From contig NZ_JAHKQA010000020.1 of assembly GCF_018860705.1 (NCBI RefSeq), positions 1 to 53,355 on the forward strand: a stretch of DNA of 53,355 nt. The letters run 5' to 3'. Of the stretch, positions 43,909-51,375 are shown in pieces. Each line of letters opens with the position of its first letter. Position 1 is the first letter of the stretch. The notes under the pieces were generated by a model, which was given only the letters and a program-made list of their open reading frames with translations, made no database searches and was not told where the DNA came from. The position numbers and the translations under genes were made by a program. The stretch is from Citreicella sp. C3M06. Lineage in GTDB: Bacteria; Pseudomonadota; Alphaproteobacteria; Rhodobacterales; Rhodobacteraceae.

Positions 43909-44972
43909 ACGCGATCACTCAGACCAGCGCCGACACCCGGCGCAAGCGCGGGCGGGGCATGGCGGCAAGCTGGTACGGCATCGCCCGCACCGCGACCATC
44001 GACCGGGCCGGGGCCTGGGCCGAGATCGACGATGGCGGCACCATCAAGGTGGTCACCGGCGTCACCGAGATTGGCGAGGGCATCCTGACGGTGCTGGCGC
44101 AGGTCGCCGCCGAGGAAACCGGCGCGCGCCCCGAGGATGTCACCATCGGCGACAACGACACCGCCCGCTCTCCCGAGGCGGCCCATGCGGGCGCCACCCG
44201 GCAGACCTACATGATCGGCAATTCGGTGGCACTGGCCTCGCGCGAGGCGCGCAAGATGCTGTTCGAACAGATCGCCGAGCATTGGGACACCCCCGAAGAC
44301 AGCCTGCGCGCCTTCAACGGCGAGATCTGGGTCGAGGGCAGCAACCTGCGCATGACGCTGTCCGAGGCGGTGGCGATCTGCAAGGGGCGTGGCGTGGTGC
44401 CGGTGGGGGCAGCAAGCTTTACTGCCCATGGCACCGGGCTGCACCCGGTGGATGGCAAGGGCAGCCCGTGGCAGACCTATGTCTTCGGCACGCAGGTCGC
44501 CGAAGTCGAGGTCGACACATGGACGGGCGAGGTGCAGGTGCTGGGCATCTGGGCCGCGCATGACGTGGGCCGCTGCATCAACCCGCGCGGCGTCGAAGGC
44601 CAGATCGAAGGCGGCGTGGTGCAGGGGCTGGGGCAGGCGCTGATGGAGGAGCACATCTGCGAAGGTGGCCACCCGACCACCCATGGTTTTGCCAAATACA
44701 TCCTGCCGACGGCGCTGGATGTGCCGCAGATCAATTGCATCATCGTCGAAGACGAGGACCCGACCAGCCCCTTGCGGGCCAAGGGCATCGGAGAGCCGGC
44801 TCTGGTGCCGACCTGTCCGGCGATCATGAACGCCATCTATGACGCCATCGGCGTTCGGATGAAATCTTTGCCCGCGACACCGGAAAAGATCCTCGCGGCG
44901 CTTCGGATGCCGCCCGGAGGAGGGGCGCGCATCACTTGGAACAACCGCCCGGCGGGGGAAACCTTGACCTAG
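43905..44972 (+). CDS. Molybdenum hydroxylase: C-terminal half of the Mo subunit
   Basis: A 355-residue protein equal to the second half of a xanthine dehydrogenase-type Mo subunit. RGRGMAASWYGIARTATI leads in. GVTEIGEGILTVLAQVAAE and AHAGATRQTYMIGNSVALA bind the cofactor, and the catalytic glutamate is Glu297 in AKGIGEPAL. The start overlaps the preceding gene by four bases, and a 14-residue linker precedes the conserved part, so this looks like a true split rather than a sequencing slip. The active site must be completed between this chain and the N-terminal half. Nicotinate dehydrogenase of Eubacterium barkeri is a known case with the Mo subunit in two pieces. Confidence 0.92.
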   Translation: MNAITQTSADTRRKRGRGMAASWYGIARTATIDRAGAWAEIDDGGTIKVVTGVTEIGEGILTVLAQVAAEETGARPEDVTIGDNDTARSPEAAHAGATRQTYMIGNSVALASREARKMLFEQIAEHWDTPEDSLRAFNGEIWVEGSNLRMTLSEAVAICKGRGVVPVGAASFTAHGTGLHPVDGKGSPWQTYVFGTQVAEVEVDTWTGEVQVLGIWAAHDVGRCINPRGVEGQIEGGVVQGLGQALMEEHICEGGHPTTHGFAKYILPTALDVPQINCIIVEDEDPTSPLRAKGIGEPALVPTCPAIMNAIYDAIGVRMKSLPATPEKILAALRMPPGGGARITWNNRPAGETLT

Positions 44973-44978
44973 GGCGGT

Positions 44979-45012
44979 GCGGTGCCGCGGAACTGGAGAG
45001 CCGCGGCACCGC
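44979..45012 (+). terminator. Strong intercistronic hairpin before tctC
   Basis: A perfect 12-bp stem, 44979-44990 with 45001-45012 (core GGTGCCGCGG/CCGCGGCACC), and a 10-base loop, in the 72-base gap between the Mo-enzyme and transporter genes. There is no T-run, so partial termination or protection of the downstream binding-protein message is more likely than a full stop. Confidence 0.65.
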
Positions 45013-45044
45013 CCTATCGACCAATCAACAGGGAGGAGAGGAAG

Positions 45045-46007
45045 ATGATTTTCAAGGCCACGATGAAAGGTGCCCTTGCGGCGCTTGCCACCGTCTCGAT
45101 GCTGGCGCTTCCGGGCGGCGCTCGGGCGGACTACCCGGAAAAACCCATCGAGATGACCATCCTGTTCGGAGGCACCGCGAACACCATCGCGCAGCTTCTG
45201 GCCGAGTTGATGTCGCAGGAACTGCCCGAGCCGGTGGTGCCGGTCAGCCGTCCCGGCGGCGGCGGCGCGGTGGGCTATAGCCATGTCGCGGCGGCGCGCC
45301 CCGATGGCTACCAGCTGGTGTGGAATTCCAACTCCATCAACACCGTCACCCATACCGGCCGCGTGCCGTTCGACTATACCGCCTTTGCCCCGATCGCGCG
45401 GATCTCGGTCGAGACCCCGGCGCTTGGGGTCAATTCCGATCGCGGCTGGGCGTCGCTTGATGATCTCAAGGCCGCGGCGATGGCGGGCAAGCCGCTCAAG
45501 GTCGGGATTTCGGGCAAGGGATCGTTCACCCATCTGGTGTCGGCGGCGCTGTTCGATGCCATGGGGATCGCTGACAAGGTCATGTATATCTCCTACGGCG
45601 ACGGCAAGGCGCCGGTCGAGCTGATGGCGGGGCGCATCGACGCCGCGATCCAGTGGCCGGGGCAGTTCTCTTCCTACATGCAGAGCGGCGAGCTGAAGGT
45701 GCTTGCGGTCACCGGGGCCGAGCGCATCGAGGCGCTGCCCGACGTGCCCACCGCCGCCGAACAGGGCGTCGATGTCGATATCACCATGTGGCGCGGTCTT
45801 GCCGCCCCCGCGGGCACCCCCGAGGGCGTGATCGCCGCGCTTGCCAAGGCCGCACAGGCCGCCACCCAGACCGACCAGTTCAAGGCGGCCACGGGCACAC
45901 TGGGCTTTACCGCCGCCTATATGGGGCCGGAACAGTTCGGCGCGCTGATCAAGCAGGACGACGAGTTCTACGGCGCGCTGCTGGGCGAGCTTGGCATGGG
46001 CATGTGA
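45045..46007 (+). CDS. tctC: TctC-type periplasmic carboxylate-binding protein
   Basis: A 320-residue binding protein of the tripartite tricarboxylate transporter family (Bug superfamily). Signal peptide ALAALATVSMLALPGGARA is followed by the mature start DYPEKPIEMTILFGGTANTI. PVSRPGGGGAVGYSHVAAA, ARPDGYQLVWNSN and WPGQFSSYMQSGELKVLAV are family landmarks. The usual aspartate-mediated carboxylate site lies in the first-lobe loops. The ATG at 45045 has GGGAGGAGAGGAAG upstream. The hairpin just before it may raise its level relative to the membrane parts. Confidence 0.92.
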   Translation: MIFKATMKGALAALATVSMLALPGGARADYPEKPIEMTILFGGTANTIAQLLAELMSQELPEPVVPVSRPGGGGAVGYSHVAAARPDGYQLVWNSNSINTVTHTGRVPFDYTAFAPIARISVETPALGVNSDRGWASLDDLKAAAMAGKPLKVGISGKGSFTHLVSAALFDAMGIADKVMYISYGDGKAPVELMAGRIDAAIQWPGQFSSYMQSGELKVLAVTGAERIEALPDVPTAAEQGVDVDITMWRGLAAPAGTPEGVIAALAKAAQAATQTDQFKAATGTLGFTAAYMGPEQFGALIKQDDEFYGALLGELGMGM

Positions 46008-46028
46008 GCAGGCGGGGGGATTGGACAG

Positions 46029-46529
46029 ATGACTGACAGACACAAGGACCTGATCTTCGGAGGGCTGCTTCTGGGCCTCGGGCTGACATGGACCGGGCTG
46101 GTCTGGTCGACCATCCCCCCGGCCTTCGATGCCTACAGCATCGGCCCACGCGCCTTTCCTCTGACGCTTGGGTTCATACTGGTCGGGCTTTGCATGGTGC
46201 TGCTGGTGCACCGCGCGGCCCGCGAACATGACAACAGCGGTACCGACGTGCCCGCTGAAACGGATACGGCGCTGAGCCGCCGCATCATGTGGCTGCCGCT
46301 GGCGCTGATCACCGTGGAAATCTGCGCCTATGGCTTTTTGCTCGACAAGATCGGTTTCCTGCTCGCGACGCCGCTGGTGATCCTTGCGATCCTCGCTTTG
46401 AACCTGCGCTGCGGCAAGCCGAAGGTGCTTGTCGGGATGGCGCTGGGCGTAACCGTGGGCTGCTGGCTGATCTTCGACAAGCTCATGGGCATCCACCTGG
46501 CCAGCGGCAGCTGGATCAACCTCGGATAG
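46029..46529 (+). CDS. tctB: TctB-type small membrane subunit
   Basis: A 166-residue protein with four membrane helices: LIFGGLLLGLGLTWTGLVWS, RAFPLTLGFILVGLCMVLL, LPLALITVEICAYGFLL and a pair around ATPLVILAILALNLR and GMALGVTVGCWLIFDKLMG. This is the fold of the small TctB subunit, which helps hold the large TctA channel. YSIGPRAFPL is the most typical stretch. It lies between tctC and tctA, as in all such operons, 8 bases before the tctA start. Confidence 0.9.
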   Translation: MTDRHKDLIFGGLLLGLGLTWTGLVWSTIPPAFDAYSIGPRAFPLTLGFILVGLCMVLLVHRAAREHDNSGTDVPAETDTALSRRIMWLPLALITVEICAYGFLLDKIGFLLATPLVILAILALNLRCGKPKVLVGMALGVTVGCWLIFDKLMGIHLASGSWINLG

Positions 46530-46536
46530 GCCAATC

Positions 46537-48036
46537 ATGGATATGTTTTTTCACGCGGCAATGCTCGCGCTCGACCCCTGGGCCATCGGAGCGGTTGGCC
46601 TTGGGACGCTGGTAGGGCTGATCTTCGGCTCGATCCCGGGTCTGACATTCACCGTGGCGCTGGCGCTGGCGCTTCCCATCACCTTTTCGATGGACAGCGT
46701 GCCGGCCATCGGCCTGCTGCTTGGCACCTATATCGGCGGCATGACCGGGGGATCGGTCTCTGCCATCCTGCTGGGCATCCCCGGCACACCATCCGCCGCC
46801 GCCACCGTGCTTGACGGCTATCCGATGACCAAGAAGGGCGAGGCGTCGATCGCCCTTGGCACGGCGGTCATCGCCTCGGTCTTTGGGGGGATGTTTTCGC
46901 TGATCGTGATGATCGTCTCGGTGAACCTTGTTTCGAAACTGGCCATCGGCTTTGGCCCGGCCGAGATCTTTGCCCTCGTGGTGTTCGGCCTGTCGACGAT
47001 CTGCGGGCTGTGCGGCGGCTCGATGCTCAAGGGGCTGATCTCCGGGGTGCTCGGGCTGATGATCATGACCGTCGGGCTGGACCAGATGGAAGGCGTGCCG
47101 CGCATGACCTTTGGTTCGGTGAACCTGCTGCAGGGGGTGAACCTGCTGGTGGCGATGATCGGCCTGTTCGCGGTGCCCTTCATCATAGAGGCCTGCTCGG
47201 GCCATATGGAGACCAAGCACAAGCGTATGGTCCGGGTACGGGCAGAACTGCCGTCGATCCGGCTGCTGCTGGGGCGGTTCTGGCTGATGCTGCGCTGCTC
47301 GGTGCTGGGCACCGGCATCGGGGCGATCCCCGGCACTGGCGGCGCCATCGCCTCGTTTCTGGCCTATGATCACGCCCGGCGCACATCCAAGACCAAGGAG
47401 AGCTTCGGCAAGGGAGAGCTGGACGGCGTCATCGCCCCCGAGGCGGCCAACAACGCCGTCACCGGCGGCACGCTGATCCCGCTGCTGTCGCTGGGCATTC
47501 CGGGCGATCCGGCCACGGCCATCGTGCTGGCGGGGCTGATGATCCACGGCATCACGCCGGGGCCGGCGCTGTTCATGAACCACGCCACCGAAGTCTACGG
47601 CATGTATGTCGCGGTGGCTGTCGCCTATGTCTGGGTGCTGGGGCTGCAACTGCTGGGCATCCGCCTGTTCGTCCATGTGCTGAAGATCCCGCGCGATCTG
47701 CTGGCCATCGGGGTACTGGTGCTTTGCGTCATCGGGGCGTGGTCAGTGCGCAACTCGGTCTTCGACATCTACGCCATGGCGGCGATCGGGGGGCTAGCAT
47801 ACCTGTTCATCGCGCTCGAGGTGCCGATCACGCCGATCATCCTTGGCATGGTGCTTGGCCCGACCATCGAAAACGAGTTCCGCACCGCCATGATGCTGTC
47901 GGGCGGCAGCTGGGACATCATCTTCACCTCTCCGCTCGCCATGATCTTCCTCGGCCTCGCAGCGCTGATCATCGTCCTTCAGGCGATTTCGGAACTGCGG
48001 GTCCGGCGGTCCAACCAACAGAAGGTAAACGCATGA
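46537..48036 (+). CDS. tctA: TctA-type large membrane subunit
   Basis: A 499-residue permease with about twelve helices that forms the transport path of the tripartite tricarboxylate transporter. Hallmarks are GTLVGLIFGSIPGLTFTVAL near the start, LGTYIGGMTGGSVSAILLGIPG, TPSAAATVLDGYPMTKKGEA, GAIPGTGGAIASFLAYDHAR and LGIPGDPATAIVLAGLMIHG. It couples substrate uptake to an ion gradient. It shares four bases (ATGA) with the following thiamine diphosphate enzyme gene, so transport and metabolism are tied at the level of translation. Confidence 0.95.
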   Translation: MDMFFHAAMLALDPWAIGAVGLGTLVGLIFGSIPGLTFTVALALALPITFSMDSVPAIGLLLGTYIGGMTGGSVSAILLGIPGTPSAAATVLDGYPMTKKGEASIALGTAVIASVFGGMFSLIVMIVSVNLVSKLAIGFGPAEIFALVVFGLSTICGLCGGSMLKGLISGVLGLMIMTVGLDQMEGVPRMTFGSVNLLQGVNLLVAMIGLFAVPFIIEACSGHMETKHKRMVRVRAELPSIRLLLGRFWLMLRCSVLGTGIGAIPGTGGAIASFLAYDHARRTSKTKESFGKGELDGVIAPEAANNAVTGGTLIPLLSLGIPGDPATAIVLAGLMIHGITPGPALFMNHATEVYGMYVAVAVAYVWVLGLQLLGIRLFVHVLKIPRDLLAIGVLVLCVIGAWSVRNSVFDIYAMAAIGGLAYLFIALEVPITPIILGMVLGPTIENEFRTAMMLSGGSWDIIFTSPLAMIFLGLAALIIVLQAISELRVRRSNQQKVNA

Positions 48037-49910
48037 TGCTGGACAAGAATGACATGCCCGCCGCCGAGGCCACGCGCAGCCGCGCCATCCGCCTTGCCTC
48101 ACAGGAGTTCGACACCGCCTTTCCCGGGCAGGGCGTGCTTGAGCTGACGCTGTCCGAGGCGCTGGTGGTGGCGCTGATGAAGCAGGGGGTGCGCACGTGG
48201 TTTGCCATCTTTGGCCATGGCTCGACCGATCTGGGCGAGGTGCTGCGGGTCTATCATGAGGAAGGCGCGGTGCAGGTGATCAACTGCCGCAACGAGGTCG
48301 AGATGGCCCATGCCGCCACCGCCCATGCCTGGGTCACCGGGCAGACGCCCGCGGTGGTGACCTCGATCGGGCCGGGGGGCTTGCAGGCCATGGCGGGCTC
48401 CCTGGCGGCGGCGTCGAACGGGGTGGGGGTGTATCACATCTACGGCGACGAGACGACGCGGGGCGAGGGCTACAACATGCAGCAGGTGCCCAAGCCGCAG
48501 CAGGGGGTGTTTGGCCAGATCGGCGCGCTGATGGGGCAGGCCTATACGCTGCATACCCCCGGTGCGTTGCGCGAATGCATGCGGCGCGGCACGGCTTGCG
48601 TGCACCATCCCTACAAGGCGGGGCCGTTTTACATCCTGCTGCCGATCAACACCCAGCCGGCGCTGACGCAGCTCAACCTTGCCACGCTGCCCGGCAAGCA
48701 GGACGTGCCGCCGGTCGTCCCGGTGGGCGCGGCTCTGAGCGAGGCGGCAGCGTTGATCCGGGGCGGCACGCGCGCGGTGATCAAGGCCGGGGGCGGCTGC
48801 CGCAAGCATTCCGAAGCGCTGCGCCGCTTTGCCTGTGCCATCGGCGCGCCGGTGGTGCTCTCACCGGGATCAACCGGGGTTATGATGGACGGGCATGTAC
48901 AGAACATGCATGTCGGCGGGTCGAAGGGATCGATCAGCGGAAATTTCGCCATGCAGGGGGCCGAGCTGGTGATCATCGTCGGCTCGCGCGGGGTCTGTCA
49001 GGCGGATTGCTCGGGGATTGGCTATCCGAATGCGCGCGCCGTCATCAACATCAACGGTGATCTTGATGATCTGACCCATTACGCCCGCACCACGGCGCTG
49101 CCCGGCGATATCTCGGCGGTGCTGACCGCGCTGCTGTCTGCGCTGGGCAAGGACACCGGGCGCGATGCCCGCAGAAACTGGCTGCGTGATTGCGAGGCGA
49201 AAAAGGCCGAGTGGACCGCCTTCAAGGCTGCCCGCATTTCAGGCGCGCCCATCGCCGATGTGGTGTGGAAAACCCCGGTGCTGACCCAGCCCGCCGCCAT
49301 CCACGCCGTTGCAAGTTTTGCCAAGGCGAAGGGCGCGGTGAAATTTTTCGATGCGGGCGACGTACAGGCCAATGGCTTTCAGATCGTCGAAGACGACAGT
49401 CCGACCGAGACCGTCACCGAAACCGGGGCGTCTTATATGGGCTTTGCCGCCTCGGCGCTGCTGGGGCTGGCCGGGGTCAAAGACGCGCCCTATGGCGTCG
49501 CCTTCACTGGCGATGGCTCTTTCATGATGAACCCGCAGGTGTTGATCGACGCGGTGGAACATGGCGTGCGCGGCATGATCGCGCTGTTCGACAACCGGCG
49601 CATGGCGGCGATCACCGATCTTCAGCTCGCCCAGTACGGGCGCGCGTTCAAGACCAACGACAGCGTTGCGGTCGATTATGTCGCGATGGCCGGGGCGGTC
49701 AGCGGCGTCAAGGCGATCTGGGGGGGCACCACCCGCGAAGAGCTGGATGCGGCGCTAAAGGCGGGGTTCGCCCATGACGGGCTGAGCCTGCTGCACATCC
49801 CTGTCTATGCCGGGCGCGATCCGCTCGCGGGTATGGGCGCCTATGGAAACTGGAACGTCGGCAACTGGGTCGAAGACGTGCAGGCGAAATACCTGCACGC
49901 CACGATCTGA
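48033..49910 (+). CDS. Thiamine diphosphate-dependent enzyme, IolD-like
   Basis: A 625-residue ThDP enzyme with the three-domain layout of the acetolactate synthase/IolD group. The N-terminal pyrimidine-binding domain carries the catalytic glutamate in INCRNEVEMAHAATAHAW and IGPGGLQAMAGSL. The middle domain includes ELVIIVGSRGVCQAD. The C-terminal domain has the cofactor signature GDGSFMMNPQVLIDAV through to FDNRRM. IFGHGSTDLGEVL resembles IolD, which opens a cyclic 1,2-dione in inositol breakdown, more than acetolactate synthase. No other iol genes are present, so the reaction is unknown. Cleavage or decarboxylation of a 1,2-dione or 2-keto acid is plausible. The ATG at 48033 overlaps tctA. 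Confidence 0.85.
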   Translation: MMLDKNDMPAAEATRSRAIRLASQEFDTAFPGQGVLELTLSEALVVALMKQGVRTWFAIFGHGSTDLGEVLRVYHEEGAVQVINCRNEVEMAHAATAHAWVTGQTPAVVTSIGPGGLQAMAGSLAAASNGVGVYHIYGDETTRGEGYNMQQVPKPQQGVFGQIGALMGQAYTLHTPGALRECMRRGTACVHHPYKAGPFYILLPINTQPALTQLNLATLPGKQDVPPVVPVGAALSEAAALIRGGTRAVIKAGGGCRKHSEALRRFACAIGAPVVLSPGSTGVMMDGHVQNMHVGGSKGSISGNFAMQGAELVIIVGSRGVCQADCSGIGYPNARAVININGDLDDLTHYARTTALPGDISAVLTALLSALGKDTGRDARRNWLRDCEAKKAEWTAFKAARISGAPIADVVWKTPVLTQPAAIHAVASFAKAKGAVKFFDAGDVQANGFQIVEDDSPTETVTETGASYMGFAASALLGLAGVKDAPYGVAFTGDGSFMMNPQVLIDAVEHGVRGMIALFDNRRMAAITDLQLAQYGRAFKTNDSVAVDYVAMAGAVSGVKAIWGGTTREELDAALKAGFAHDGLSLLHIPVYAGRDPLAGMGAYGNWNVGNWVEDVQAKYLHATI

Positions 49911-49926
49911 GCCACGGGAGAAAAGC

Positions 49927-51375
49927 ATGTATCACGATCTGAAACTGTATATTGGCGGCGACTGGCGTCCCGCCTCTGACAATGGCACCAAGCCGGTCAC
50001 CGATCCCGCCACCGAGGATGCGCTGGGCCTGATCGCCGTCGCCACCGAGGCCGATGTTGCCGATGCGCTGAATGCCGCGCAGGCAGGGTTCAAGGCCTGG
50101 CGCGCCACCGGCCCGTGGGAGCGCGGGGCAAAGCTGCGCCGGGTGGCCGAGATCCTGCGCGCCGATGCCGACCGCATTGCCATGCTGATGTCGCTTGAAA
50201 CCGGCAAGCCGCTGGCCGAGGCCAAGGGCGAGACCAATGCCGCCGCCGATCAGTTCGAATGGTACGCCGAAGAGACGAAGCGTATCTACGGCCAGACCAT
50301 CGAAAGCCGCACCCCCGACAGCCGGATGCAGGTGATCTATCAACCGGTGGGCGTTGTCGCGGCCTTCAGCGCGTGGAATTTCCCGGCGCTGCTGCCTGCC
50401 CGCAAGATCGCCGCCGCGCTGGGCGCGGGCTGCGCCATCATCGTGAAACCGGCAGGGGAAACCCCGGCTTCCTGCGCGGCGCTGGTGCAGGCCTGCCACG
50501 ATGCGGGCATCCCGGCGGGAGCGGTCAACATGGTGACCGGCCATTCCGGGGCCATCGCGGCGCAGCTCATCGGCTCGCCCATCGTGCGCAAGGTCTCGGT
50601 CACCGGTTCTGTGCCCATCGGCAAGGAGATCCTGCGCCTTGCCGCCGATGGCGTGAAGAAGGTGACGATGGAGCTGGGCGGCCACGGCCCGGTGCTGGTG
50701 TTCAACGACTTTGATGCCATCGCCGCCGCCGAAACCTGCGCCACCACCAAGTTCCGCAACTGCGGGCAGGTCTGTATCTCGCCCACCCGCTTTTACGTGC
50801 ACGAGGCCAGCTACGAGGCGTTTTCCACCCGCTTTGCCGAGGTGGCAAAATCGCTGAAGATCGGGCGCGGCACGGATGATGGCGTACAGGTCGGTCCGAT
50901 GGCCAACCGGCGCGGGCTGGAGACCATCCGCCGCATGACGCAGGACGCGCTGGACAAGGGCGCGCAGTTGCTGGCGGGCGGCGGTACCCCTGCGGGCGCC
51001 AACAAGGGGTTTTTCATCGAGCCCACCGTGCTGGGCCAGGTGCCCGACGATGCGCTGGTGATGACCGAAGAACCCTTTGGCCCCATCGCCCCGATCACCA
51101 CCTTTCGTGACTATGACGAGGTGATCGCGCGGGCCAATGCGCTGCCCTTTGGCCTTGCGGGCTATGTGTTCTCGAACGATCTGCGCATCGCGACGCGGGC
51201 CTCCGAGGATCTTGAATGCGGCATGATCGGGGTCAACGAGATGCTGCTGGCCACCGCCGAGGCGCCCTTTGGTGGCATCAAGGAAAGCGGCATGGGCCGC
51301 GAAGGCGGCGCGCTGGGCATCAAGGATTACCTCGATGCCAAATACATTCGCACCAAACTGGGAGCCATCGCATGA
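49927..51375 (+). CDS. NAD(P)-dependent aldehyde dehydrogenase, semialdehyde type
   Basis: A 482-residue ALDH close to succinate-semialdehyde/2-ketoglutarate-semialdehyde dehydrogenases. AFSAWNFPALLPARKIAAAL and VSVTGSVPIGKEILRLAAD bind the cofactor. ELGGHGPVLVF supplies the general base, FRNCGQVCISPTRFYV has the nucleophilic cysteine and EAPFGGIKESGMGREGG is the GabD-type end. GGGAGAAAAGC precedes the ATG, and its stop overlaps the dehydratase start (ATGA). With a sugar-acid dehydratase next to it, oxidation of 2-ketoglutarate semialdehyde or a related product is the leading idea (inference). Confidence 0.9.
   Translation: MYHDLKLYIGGDWRPASDNGTKPVTDPATEDALGLIAVATEADVADALNAAQAGFKAWRATGPWERGAKLRRVAEILRADADRIAMLMSLETGKPLAEAKGETNAAADQFEWYAEETKRIYGQTIESRTPDSRMQVIYQPVGVVAAFSAWNFPALLPARKIAAALGAGCAIIVKPAGETPASCAALVQACHDAGIPAGAVNMVTGHSGAIAAQLIGSPIVRKVSVTGSVPIGKEILRLAADGVKKVTMELGGHGPVLVFNDFDAIAAAETCATTKFRNCGQVCISPTRFYVHEASYEAFSTRFAEVAKSLKIGRGTDDGVQVGPMANRRGLETIRRMTQDALDKGAQLLAGGGTPAGANKGFFIEPTVLGQVPDDALVMTEEPFGPIAPITTFRDYDEVIARANALPFGLAGYVFSNDLRIATRASEDLECGMIGVNEMLLATAEAPFGGIKESGMGREGGALGIKDYLDAKYIRTKLGAIA

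Noticed and set aside
43872-46538. 888-codon open frame on the minus strand
   Set aside because: It lies opposite the Mo-subunit, tctC and tctB genes, which have clear family signatures. The antisense product is rich in His, Arg and Gly and matches nothing. It is a by-product of GC-rich codon use.
48033-49910. Assignment as acetolactate synthase large subunit
   Set aside because: No small regulatory subunit follows, and the N-terminal motifs (IFGHG, CRNEVEMAHAA) are closer to IolD than to IlvB.
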